Of a DNA stretch of 64,000 nucleotides, positions 1 through 8,939 are shown piece after piece. How positions within the stretch are numbered: position 1 is the first letter of the stretch; every line of letters starts with the position of its first letter. The position numbers were made by a program, and so were the translations under genes. The notes below the pieces were generated by a model that was not told the DNA's origin, ran no database searches, and saw only the letters and a list, made by a program, of their open reading frames with translations. Source of the DNA: Bacteroidota bacterium (lineage in GTDB: Bacteria > Bacteroidota > Bacteroidia > Sphingobacteriales > Sphingobacteriaceae); contig JAMFRP010000022.1 in NCBI GenBank assembly GCA_026224775.1, positions 124,001 to 188,000 of the forward strand, given 5' to 3'.

Positions 1-1429
1 CGGCTTTGTTAGCATCATTTTTTATGGTGATGTCAAAGTCGGCACCTGTAAGATTAGGTTTTATAAACACATCCTCAATCCTAAGCGGATCAGTGATTAC
101 GAGTGATACAGGTTGCCATATCCCGGCAGGGTCGTCATCAAAAAATCCGTGGGCTAAATCATGTACCATCTTTTGGGTAACCTCAACAGTAACAGCAACA
201 CCGGCTATCTTATCAGCATCCTTAATATCTTTCACATAATCGCGCATCACTTTTACCGTAATCAAGTTTTTCCCCGCCGTAAGCAAACCAGTGGCATTGA
301 CTTGAAAATCGCCGAACATACCAATGTGACTGCCAGCCTTTATGCCATTGATATATACCTCGGCCACTTTAGATACGGCATCAAATGAAAGTTGCAGGTT
401 TTTTCCATTAACCCCGTCAGGCAAATAAATCCACTGGCGATACCAGCCTATGCCAGTCTTTTTATAATCAAAGGTATAGGCTTCACAGCGGTCGGTCTCT
501 TTTTGAAAGTAATTGTCTGATACACCCTTGCTGGCGGTATTATATTTTTCGCCATGCAGCCAAACCCGGATGGGATTCCAAAAGTTTGGGACGGTCATTA
601 CATGCCAGTCTTCATCACTTTCTTTGGGGTTTATAGCAATACTATCATTTGTAGATTCATATCCCGGTGAAAACAGCCATTTACCATTTAGTGATATCAC
701 GGTACGCCCGCTGTTCACATTATTAATTTTTATAGGCTGATAGGCTTTTCGTTGCTGCTTGCGCAATGCTTCTTTATTTATGGCAGCAACGGCATATTCG
801 TGCACCCCGCCAGAAAGTTGATGAGCACTGATGGATTTTATAGACAGATTGGCAAACTCATTAGTGATCCAGCTACCACCTAAAGTTACTTTACCCGCGG
901 GTGCAAATGCGGTGAGTTTATCTGTTACATCAATTCGTGGCAGTGTTTCATTATTCAGATACACACGGATACGGTTACCAGCTACCTCAATTTTAAAATC
1001 GTACCATTTTCCTGTCACCGGCTGAAAATCCAATTGGCGCAGGGCTAAAAAGTCATCACCACCCATATAACCCAACCTGGCCAGGTATAGGTTTTTTTGT
1101 ATGCCGCCTTTTAACATTATAAAATAACGATCGTCGCGATTGGCGGCACGGAAACCCGCGCATATCTGCACCTGTTCAGCAATTTCAGGTACTCTTGCCT
1201 TGAATTTGATCTCATAGTTTGCCCAGCTATTTTCACCAAAGCACAGGTAGGCATCCTTAGTAGTCAACACCGAATTTGCTATACTGGCCTCACCCCTGCC
1301 AATTTTCTCATACTTAGTATTTGAACTGCTAAAATTCTCATTAAGATTAAAATTATCCTGCGCATATAAATTAGCGCTCGTGAAAATAAATGCTAATGCT
1401 CCGGCAAACAGGTATTTGATTGTTTTCAT
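1..1429 (-). CDS. GH2-like glycosidase with N-terminal lectin-like domain (3' end outside window)
   Basis: Read from the ATG at 1429 on the minus strand; about 476 codons are open to the window edge with no stop, so the C-terminal part, including any catalytic barrel, is missing. Residues 1-23 are a signal peptide ending in a Tyr-Ala-Gln cleavage region. Residues about 25-200 look like a jelly-roll LamG/3-keto-disaccharide-hydrolase-type domain (motifs KFKARVPE, WYDFKIEVAGNRIRVYLN). From about residue 235 the sequence reads as a GH2 sugar-binding domain (LNGKWLF, then GIGWYRQWIYLP and AEVYINGIKAGSHIGMF). It is the last gene of this operon in the window, 23 bp after the GH95 gene, so it probably acts on the same glycan in the periplasm. 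The GH2 call is firm at fold level. The substrate cannot be told without the catalytic domain, and an inactive carbohydrate-binding relative is possible. Confidence 0.75.
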   Translation of the reverse strand, partial: MKTIKYLFAGALAFIFTSANLYAQDNFNLNENFSSSNTKYEKIGRGEASIANSVLTTKDAYLCFGENSWANYEIKFKARVPEIAEQVQICAGFRAANRDDRYFIMLKGGIQKNLYLARLGYMGGDDFLALRQLDFQPVTGKWYDFKIEVAGNRIRVYLNNETLPRIDVTDKLTAFAPAGKVTLGGSWITNEFANLSIKSISAHQLSGGVHEYAVAAINKEALRKQQRKAYQPIKINNVNSGRTVISLNGKWLFSPGYESTNDSIAINPKESDEDWHVMTVPNFWNPIRVWLHGEKYNTASKGVSDNYFQKETDRCEAYTFDYKKTGIGWYRQWIYLPDGVNGKNLQLSFDAVSKVAEVYINGIKAGSHIGMFGDFQVNATGLLTAGKNLITVKVMRDYVKDIKDADKIAGVAVTVEVTQKMVHDLAHGFFDDDPAGIWQPVSLVITDPLRIEDVFIKPNLTGADFDITIKNDANKA

Positions 1430-1452
1430 TTTAAGTATATTGTACTGCGTTT

Positions 1453-3918
1453 TTAATAAATTAAAGTATAGGTTATGCCAGCTTTTGTTGCAAAGTCGTA
1501 CAACTCCGTTGGTTTGATATTTACCTGTTTCAATTGAGCTTTTGGTGAAATAATAGGTTGTGGGGTATCTGTTAACTGAAATAGAGGATTAGGATTTACC
1601 TCTTTCGGTATTTTCAGCACAGTGCCATCCTGTATTTTTAAAGCATTAGGCACGCGTATACGGCAATTACCTCCCAACAGCGATTTGATTTTTACTTTAA
1701 CCAATTTGCCATCCTTCCATTGCATATCTGTAATTTCAAAACCGCCACGGGCTTTTAAACCACTCGCCTCGCCACTGGGCCAGGCATCAGGCAAGGCCGG
1801 TAACAAGTTTATAAAACCATCCTGGCTTTGCAGCAGCATTTCGCAAATACCGGCTGTACAACCAAAATTTCCGTCGATCTGAAATGGTGGGTGCGCATCA
1901 AACATATTGGGATAAGTCCCTCCCCCGTTATTTGCACCACCTTTGTTCACTCCTGTTGGTGTTAATTGATTTTGAATCAATTTGTAGGCATGGTTACCAT
2001 CTAACAACCTGGCCCATAAGTTCACTTTCCATCCCATTGACCAGCCTGTAGAAATATCGCTCCTGTAGATTAGTGAGGTACGTGCCGCATCCGTCAATTC
2101 GGGCGTGCGGTATGGAGATATCTGGTTACTTGGATATAAGCCAAATAAATGTGAAACATGCCGGTTCTTATCCGTTGGACTATCCAAATCATGCAGCCAT
2201 TCCTGCAATTGGCCGTATTGTCCAATCTGCATAGGCGGCAATCGCTTACGGGCCGCTAATAATTTTTCAGCAAATTCATGATCCGTATTCAAAATCTTTG
2301 TTGCGGCGATCACATTTGAAAAAAGTTCAAATGCCAATTGGTTATCCATGGTTACACCCGCGTCGATAGATACCCCATGATATGCGGCGGGGCCGTTCTC
2401 AGGTGATAAGGAAGGTGAGATCACCAGCCATTTGTGTTCCGGTTCTTCTATTAAAAAGTCCAGATAAAATTGTGCAGCGCCTTTTAAAGCGGGATATACT
2501 GATTTTAAATATTCCACATCGCCGTTATATAAATATTTATCCCACAAATGGCGGCTAAGCCAAACCCCGCCTGACGGCCACATACCGGAATAGACGCCAT
2601 CTACCGGGCCTGTTATCCGCCACAGATCGGTGTTATGGTGGGCTACCCATCCTCCTGCTCCATACATTTTTTTAGCTGTTTCCTGCCCGGTTACAGAAAG
2701 CTCCTTTACCATCTGAATAAGTGGCTCATGCATTTCCGGAAGATTAGTTTCTTCGGCCGGCCAGTAATTCATCTCTGTATTAATGTTGATGGTATATTTA
2801 CTTCCCCACGGTGGTGATTGTTTATCATTCCAAATCCCTTGTAAGTTAGCGGGCTGGCCACCTGGTTGAGACGAGGAAATAAGCAGATACCTTCCGAACT
2901 GAAAATAAAGAGCCACTAATTGCGGATCATTTCCATTTGCAAAGTCACGGATGCGGATATTGGTTGGGTTTTTAACTGAATCGGTAGTACCCAAATTCAA
3001 CTTTACCCGGTCGAAATATTTTTTATAGGCGGCGATATGTGCGGCTAACAGTTGGCTATACGGTTTCAGCATGGCCTTGTCCAGGTATGTTTTTGCCCGG
3101 GTTTCCTCATTAGCGCTTACATCATGATAATTAACAAAATTTGTAGCTATTGAAATATAAATAGTTACTGTGGTTGCCCCAGAAACAGTGACTGTAGAAT
3201 CAGAAGAGGTTACCTTGCCACCTTCTGCTTGTAATTTTACGAGTGATTGAAACCTAATTTTACTTTTTACCCCATCCTTATCACCGCTGATGCCAGAAAG
3301 CACCAGTTCGTCTTTACCCTTTGTATCAACAGATGAACGCTGTGTACTGAACATGGAGGCTGTAAATGTTATATTCCCAGGTTTATCAGCCGACAAATGC
3401 ATTATAATAACCTGATCAGGTATAGAAGCAAATGTTTCCCGCTTAAACTGAATACCGTTTACTGTGTAGGTAGTGGTTGCAACAGCACGTTCCAGGTCAA
3501 GCTCACGGTAATAATTGGTAAACTGATCATGTCCGGGGAAATTTAGCAGCAGATTACCTACAGGCTGATATTGCATTCCGTTAATTTTATTTGATTTAAT
3601 TTGTTTCTGCGCGAGATCAGCAGCTTCTTTATTTTTTCCATCAAATATCAACTGACGCACTTGTGGCAAAGCCGCTAATGCAGTTTCACTGTCGTTGCGG
3701 TTGGGGCCGCCACTCCAAACGGTGGCTTCATTAAGTTTAATGCATTCCTTTTCAGGGTTGCCATATACCATAGCAGCCAGCCGTCCGTTACCTAATGGCA
3801 GGGCTTGTTCCCAAACGTTGCCCGCAGGCTTATTATACCAAAGTTTCAGTTGTGCATCCTGTGCGGATGCAGAAATAGCAAAACACATCCATAAAAAAAC
3901 CAAACAATTTTTCATCAA
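1453..3918 (-). CDS. GH95 alpha-L-fucosidase (or alpha-L-galactosidase)
   Basis: This 821-residue exported enzyme is the usual length for GH95, an inverting family that removes terminal alpha-1,2-linked L-fucose, or in some members L-galactose, from glycans. Residues 1-19 are a signal peptide. The family opening LWYNKPAGNVWEQALPLGNG is present. The Asn pair N378/N380 in NINTEMNYWPAEE, E573 in the EWLHDLDSP...RHVSHLFGLYP region and D682 in FQIDGNFGCTAG correspond by motif to the catalytic Asn, Glu and Asp of characterised GH95 fucosidases. It has no T9SS tail, so it is probably periplasmic. It lies 61 bp downstream of the two-domain esterase gene and 23 bp upstream of a GH2 gene, in one operon. 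Fucose versus L-galactose cannot be decided from sequence alone here. Confidence 0.93.
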   Translation of the reverse strand: MMKNCLVFLWMCFAISASAQDAQLKLWYNKPAGNVWEQALPLGNGRLAAMVYGNPEKECIKLNEATVWSGGPNRNDSETALAALPQVRQLIFDGKNKEAADLAQKQIKSNKINGMQYQPVGNLLLNFPGHDQFTNYYRELDLERAVATTTYTVNGIQFKRETFASIPDQVIIMHLSADKPGNITFTASMFSTQRSSVDTKGKDELVLSGISGDKDGVKSKIRFQSLVKLQAEGGKVTSSDSTVTVSGATTVTIYISIATNFVNYHDVSANEETRAKTYLDKAMLKPYSQLLAAHIAAYKKYFDRVKLNLGTTDSVKNPTNIRIRDFANGNDPQLVALYFQFGRYLLISSSQPGGQPANLQGIWNDKQSPPWGSKYTININTEMNYWPAEETNLPEMHEPLIQMVKELSVTGQETAKKMYGAGGWVAHHNTDLWRITGPVDGVYSGMWPSGGVWLSRHLWDKYLYNGDVEYLKSVYPALKGAAQFYLDFLIEEPEHKWLVISPSLSPENGPAAYHGVSIDAGVTMDNQLAFELFSNVIAATKILNTDHEFAEKLLAARKRLPPMQIGQYGQLQEWLHDLDSPTDKNRHVSHLFGLYPSNQISPYRTPELTDAARTSLIYRSDISTGWSMGWKVNLWARLLDGNHAYKLIQNQLTPTGVNKGGANNGGGTYPNMFDAHPPFQIDGNFGCTAGICEMLLQSQDGFINLLPALPDAWPSGEASGLKARGGFEITDMQWKDGKLVKVKIKSLLGGNCRIRVPNALKIQDGTVLKIPKEVNPNPLFQLTDTPQPIISPKAQLKQVNIKPTELYDFATKAGITYTLIY

Positions 3919-3979
3919 TTATTAATATTATAGGGTGGGTGTTATCATTACTTAGTTGTATATTTTATTCTTGCAATCC

Positions 3980-5410
3980 TTATAAATTATAACCTGTGCT
4001 TTTTAATATAAAATCAACAATTGGCGCGGGATTGGGGAAACTATGCGGATGATGTTTAAAGCCGGGTTTATGCATCACCGTTATATTGCCATTTAGTTCC
4101 TTTATCTTTTGCTCAAACAACAATGTGTTATCCTGCGGAGACACTTGCTCGTCGGCATCGGCACAAAGTATCAGTATGGGGTAATTGCCTTTTACAATCT
4201 GTTTAACCTTATCAACGGGGCTGCCTTTAAAATTCAGTACATCATCATCACAAATTAAATCATAGTCCTTTTTAAAAGCGAGGAACATATCATCCTTTAC
4301 ATCGGGCTTGTTAGTAAACTTTGCTGCCCATGAGGGCATATTCAACAGCGGATTATCTACATAAACGCAGGCCACCTTATCCGGATTTTGAGCTGCCCAG
4401 TTAAATACATAAACACCGCCCCTACTCATTCCCTCCATCACCACTTTTTTAGCCAGGCCTGCTTTATATAATAACCGGTAATAGCTATCCCAATCGGCAA
4501 TAGCTTCATCATTACCGAGCATTTCTACAACGTCACAATATACAATATGGAAACCCTGCTGTAAAAGCGCGATATCCGTTTGCGGCTCATGCCCCCAAAA
4601 ACGTGCCCGCCATACCCAGGGATGCCCATTAGCAGCAAACTTAGGTTTTACAATTTTACACGGACGGCCGTTAAAAGTGAAATTGGCACACTCATACCCA
4701 TAAAACGAGCTTTGCTTTACAGGCATTTTCAGGTTATTAAATATATTAAAATCTGTATCCCTGTTTTGTGCGATCACCCTGTACACATTTTGGGCCATTA
4801 TACTCGCGCCTGCTGCATCAGGATGTATTTTATCGGGCATATTTGCCTCTTTATTTATAAATGGTGAATGCATATCTATCACCTCAACATGCTCCGTATA
4901 AGCTACATTTTGTATGCGCGGGTTAACTTGTTTAACAATTACCGGATCCCATATTCCTGTAGTATCTTTTACGAAAGATGGCATAGCCAGCAACAAAATA
5001 ACGCGCGGGTGCGATGGCAACTGAGTGAAGGAATGAATAAAATCCCGGTAATCCTGCTCATATTCATCCAGATGTATGCGGTTAATTAGTTTGCTATCAT
5101 TCCCGCCCAGGTCAATAATAACTACATCGGGATTATTGGCTAACACATCCTTATACTGTTGAGTACGCCAATAAGAGTCATCGCCTTTACGCAATAGCGT
5201 GGTACCGCTTACCCCATAATTTATTACCTGATATTTATCGCCAAGCATTGTTTGCAGTTGCGCAGGATAACAATTTTGTTCCCTGTTCTCCAAGCGGGCA
5301 CCATAGGTAATACTGGCGCCAATACAGGCCACCCTTATTTTACCATCGGTTTGTGCCCTAACTACCACACCTGTGAAAATAAAAAAGGCAAAAAATAAAT
5401 ATTTTATCAT
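3980..5410 (-). CDS. Two-domain esterase: SGNH/GDSL hydrolase plus alpha/beta hydrolase
   Basis: 476 residues with a signal peptide (1-20). Residues about 24-215 are an SGNH hydrolase: block I GASITYG with nucleophile S33, block III GGNDS, and the DKIHPDAAG block carrying the catalytic Asp/His. After a short linker, residues about 235-476 form an alpha/beta hydrolase whose nucleophile elbow GMSRGG carries S329; a late acid (LCADADEQV) and His (FKHHPHSFP) complete a plausible triad. SGNH and alpha/beta hydrolase enzymes in carbohydrate operons usually remove acetyl or other acyl groups from sugars. Having both folds in one chain suggests removal of two different esters, or of esters at two positions. 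It sits between GH2 and GH95 genes with gaps of 33 and 61 bp. The acyl substrate is unknown. Confidence 0.85.
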   Translation of the reverse strand: MIKYLFFAFFIFTGVVVRAQTDGKIRVACIGASITYGARLENREQNCYPAQLQTMLGDKYQVINYGVSGTTLLRKGDDSYWRTQQYKDVLANNPDVVIIDLGGNDSKLINRIHLDEYEQDYRDFIHSFTQLPSHPRVILLLAMPSFVKDTTGIWDPVIVKQVNPRIQNVAYTEHVEVIDMHSPFINKEANMPDKIHPDAAGASIMAQNVYRVIAQNRDTDFNIFNNLKMPVKQSSFYGYECANFTFNGRPCKIVKPKFAANGHPWVWRARFWGHEPQTDIALLQQGFHIVYCDVVEMLGNDEAIADWDSYYRLLYKAGLAKKVVMEGMSRGGVYVFNWAAQNPDKVACVYVDNPLLNMPSWAAKFTNKPDVKDDMFLAFKKDYDLICDDDVLNFKGSPVDKVKQIVKGNYPILILCADADEQVSPQDNTLLFEQKIKELNGNITVMHKPGFKHHPHSFPNPAPIVDFILKSTGYNL

Positions 5411-5443
5411 CGGTTTAATTAAAAAATTACAGCAGATATTTAT

Positions 5444-8400
5444 CTACCTTGATTGTAAACTGTTAGCCAGCAATCGTTCGCAAATAATGCGGTTAATAGC
5501 AAAATCACCCTTAGTTTGCAGGCTTTGTACTAACTGCGGCAAACAATAAAGTATAATTTGCCCTTTACCATAAGGTATTACACAGCCAGACATACCTATT
5601 TTAGGGTTATGATCGGCTCCAAAACCAATAAATGCATCAATGCCTTTTCCGTCAATCAGTAAACCATCCGTATTAGTACCTTTAGGGCTTTCCTTCAGCC
5701 ATTCAGGTCCTCCAAAAGCACTAATGCCATAACGCCAATCCATAGCACAATCAGTCGGCAATCCGTCTAGCAGCCAATGTTTCCGCACAAAATACCATGA
5801 ACCAAACCATGGCGCATTCAGGTTACCTACCTTCCCGTTATATTTTATAATATCCCGTTTAGCCAGCTCTTTGGCAAAAGCATCGGCTCCGCGATCATTA
5901 TCCGGCCACAATACCAAACGGGTGCCATCATTTTTAACACGTTTAAGCGCCTCATCAAATTCTTCAGGCGATATGCCTGATTGTGTTTGCACGGCTGCCG
6001 CAACGGTTTTAGCCTGGCCAGAAGCAGCCTGACCTTCAGGAATCAAATTCTGTGACATTGGCGCATTCGTTATCGGTTTACCTGCTTTAAACAAGTCGTT
6101 CCCATCCAATTTTGTAGATAGCACAATAACATCCAGATGTTTATTTGCAGGCACATCATTAAATTTTCGAGGATCAATATTCCATTCATCTTTCAGCGTA
6201 TGAGCCAGTTCATTATCAGATTCTATTAGCGCCACATTTTTAAATACCGGTGCAGCCGCTATATCCACTACGTTAATCTCCTCTGATCCGGCCAAAGGTT
6301 TTACACCTGGTTGTTTAGACGTAATTACAGCCTCAACTTTCAGTATACCGGCGGCATCAGTATTAAATTCAATGCCTTCTTTTAATAATTGACCATAGGT
6401 GTCGCCACCTATCGCGTTTACTTCTTTTTCAGTTTTAAAGGCGATGGTGCCATCGGGACGCTTAATAGTAAGTTTAAGCATATAAGCGCCGTTCCGATTG
6501 GTTTCATTTACCAGAAAAACATCAACAACATCCTTATCTCCCTTTGAAACGATCATGTGGCGGGGTTCAATCACCAGTATTTCAGGCTTAGTTGCCGCGG
6601 CTATTTCGGCCGGGTTTCCCTTAAGGAAACGATGGTTATCAACTAAACCGGAGTGATTATCAATGGTAGTGCTTTCCCACCCGCTGATCACCAGGTAATC
6701 GTTATTGTTTTCGATGCGCGATTGCTCCACCATTTTTTTCCAGAAATAATACATACGGTAACCAATGGCGGTAAACAGCGATGAGTCTGTAGGGAAAGCC
6801 TTTCGGAAACCCCATTTATCTAAAAACTGATGATAACCGTCAAGTACCTGGGTAGCATCTTCCTTTTCATAACCATCTGGATGTTTTTTATCAAATGAAT
6901 GCACCAGCTGATCATAATTATCAGGCGTTGCCGCACCCAGCATTTCGCCCCACATATTAATATTGGTATGCGCAGCTGATTTTTGTTTCTGGCGATAGCT
7001 ATTAGGGTCTTTATATAAAAAATCAAGATAATTACATGGGCCGCCGCAGGTATGAATGTCCTGCCAGCCTGCATATGGGTCATGTGTACCGGCATAGCTC
7101 ATATTTTCGCTGTAGGGCAGCATCAAAACCTGTGCTGCTTTAGGGTCGCCGCCGGAGTAAAACGCGATAATACGACTTGGATCTAGCGCATGCATTTCCC
7201 GGAACAACCTGTAAATACGTGGGTTTCGTAAATCAAGTTCGCTTGATTCATTCTGTACGGTATACATAATAAGTGATGGGTGACTACGATCCCGTTTCAC
7301 CATTTCCAATATCTTCTCTTCTTCGTATTTTTCCCAGAAAGTTTGGCCATCGCCGTCCGGGCCTTTACCGCTGGTATTTACTGTATCCGGTTGCACATAA
7401 TCGGCTTTCGGCTTAAATGCATCCAACAACTTTTCGTCTTTTGCCAAAAACTCACCATCAGGTCCGTATGGCCCACGTGAATAACGTGCCCCCAATGCAA
7501 ACTTGCCGCCACCGGGTTCTTCACAGCGTAGTAAGCCCAAGCGATCCTGCACATCAAGCACGGCAGGTTTACCAATATTACGATGGAACTGCAAAGCTGT
7601 TAACCCCATCTTTTTAGCGTTAACTACTTCCCGCTCTGCCATCTCGGCATCCGGCCAAAGGCCATTACGCCCCCAATATCCCCATGATATGGCCGATACA
7701 GGTACAATACGTTTGTTATTAAACACCAGTTTGGCATCGGTACCAATACCCTTTGCGGTCATAAACCGAAAACCAAAGTTAACCTGACGGTCACTCGCTG
7801 CTAAATTTAACAGAGAGGCTTTGGCCTGATATAATACCGGGTGATTCAATTGCCATGGTTCAGCTGAGTTTACCTGAGCATCTAATTCTACCGTTTTAAT
7901 TTCGCCGGCATTAAGGTTAATTGTTTTGGCACCTGTCCAAATTATTTTACCATTGCGCGATATACTAAATTTCACAGGTCCGTTATATGACTTTCCATGG
8001 CTGCTCACTTCAGCTACTAAGTGTACCTGATGCAGATCGGGCTTGTTAATGGCAGCCAGATCAGAAACTGAAACATTATCACGAACAGTTAACTGTATAT
8101 CATTATCCAATCCACCGAAACCATGTGAAGGTGGCAAAAAGTATTTACCCCACTGTATGCGCATCTGGGCAAAATCAATCCAATCCAAATGGCCACCTGG
8201 GTTAGTGATGCGCACAGCGAGCTGCGTTTTTTCGCCAGGTTTTACGGCATCTGTAATATCGGCCTGAAAAGGCAGTTCGCTCATAATGGAGTAGCCGCAT
8301 AGTTTACCATTAACATAAACCTCAGATCGCAGCCTTGCACCCCTAAACCATACCAGCACCCGTTGCCCCGGTTTAAACTGAGGAATTTGTATAGTGCGCC

Positions 8401-8791
8401 ACCACCAGGAAACACCTAAATAGTTTCCATTTCCGAACGCGGTACCCGCGCCACGCTGCGCTTCATTTTTTGTATATGGCCTGCGGCCGAATTTACCCCA
8501 GTAGTGTTCTTCAACGGTACTGGGCAATGTTACATTAATTCCTTGCTGATCATTAAGCGCTTTCCAACCATCTGTAGGTTTGTTAACCGCCATTTTACCC
8601 AGTTTTACATCAGCAGGAAGATAAATATCATCATTCTGCCAGGTTGCATCCCTATCGGGCCACAACCGCCATCCTGAACCGGAAATATCTATTGAGCTAG
8701 ATGGGCTCTTATTTACCGTACCCGATTGGGCATAATTATGCAGAGAGATAAATAGTACTACTAAAGCAAGCAGTAATCTTTTTAGCATCAT
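5444..8791 (-). CDS. GH2 family glycoside hydrolase (beta-galactosidase/beta-glucuronidase-like)
   Basis: 1115 residues, longer than a minimal GH2, with a signal peptide ending near residue 22 (YAQSG). Sugar-binding domain residues about 45-240 include WWWRTIQIP and GARLRSEVYVNGKLCGYS. An Ig-like domain follows, then the TIM barrel from about 370. E515 in MYTVQNESSE matches the GH2 Asn-Glu acid/base motif, and E616 in NMWGEMLG is a candidate nucleophile. A long C-terminal part (about 740-1115) has further beta-sandwich sequence and a glutamine-amidotransferase-like tail (LVLWPDNDRGADAFAKELA). It is between the GH71/99-like gene and the esterase gene. Retaining exo-glycosidase activity is the family expectation; galactosidase, glucuronidase and arabinosidase all remain possible. 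Confidence 0.88.
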   Translation of the reverse strand: MMLKRLLLALVVLFISLHNYAQSGTVNKSPSSSIDISGSGWRLWPDRDATWQNDDIYLPADVKLGKMAVNKPTDGWKALNDQQGINVTLPSTVEEHYWGKFGRRPYTKNEAQRGAGTAFGNGNYLGVSWWWRTIQIPQFKPGQRVLVWFRGARLRSEVYVNGKLCGYSIMSELPFQADITDAVKPGEKTQLAVRITNPGGHLDWIDFAQMRIQWGKYFLPPSHGFGGLDNDIQLTVRDNVSVSDLAAINKPDLHQVHLVAEVSSHGKSYNGPVKFSISRNGKIIWTGAKTINLNAGEIKTVELDAQVNSAEPWQLNHPVLYQAKASLLNLAASDRQVNFGFRFMTAKGIGTDAKLVFNNKRIVPVSAISWGYWGRNGLWPDAEMAEREVVNAKKMGLTALQFHRNIGKPAVLDVQDRLGLLRCEEPGGGKFALGARYSRGPYGPDGEFLAKDEKLLDAFKPKADYVQPDTVNTSGKGPDGDGQTFWEKYEEEKILEMVKRDRSHPSLIMYTVQNESSELDLRNPRIYRLFREMHALDPSRIIAFYSGGDPKAAQVLMLPYSENMSYAGTHDPYAGWQDIHTCGGPCNYLDFLYKDPNSYRQKQKSAAHTNINMWGEMLGAATPDNYDQLVHSFDKKHPDGYEKEDATQVLDGYHQFLDKWGFRKAFPTDSSLFTAIGYRMYYFWKKMVEQSRIENNNDYLVISGWESTTIDNHSGLVDNHRFLKGNPAEIAAATKPEILVIEPRHMIVSKGDKDVVDVFLVNETNRNGAYMLKLTIKRPDGTIAFKTEKEVNAIGGDTYGQLLKEGIEFNTDAAGILKVEAVITSKQPGVKPLAGSEEINVVDIAAAPVFKNVALIESDNELAHTLKDEWNIDPRKFNDVPANKHLDVIVLSTKLDGNDLFKAGKPITNAPMSQNLIPEGQAASGQAKTVAAAVQTQSGISPEEFDEALKRVKNDGTRLVLWPDNDRGADAFAKELAKRDIIKYNGKVGNLNAPWFGSWYFVRKHWLLDGLPTDCAMDWRYGISAFGGPEWLKESPKGTNTDGLLIDGKGIDAFIGFGADHNPKIGMSGCVIPYGKGQIILYCLPQLVQSLQTKGDFAINRIICERLLANSLQSR

Positions 8792-8939
8792 ATAGGATGG
8801 TATTAACAGTTTAAATACAATAATTGGTAATGCAAAAGAACAGACAGAAGTTAATTATTCATTAATAAATAATTAACACGACTGTTATTAGCAGGGTTTA
8901 GTGAAAGAAAACAGATTCTTTTTTATAATTATAATAAAA

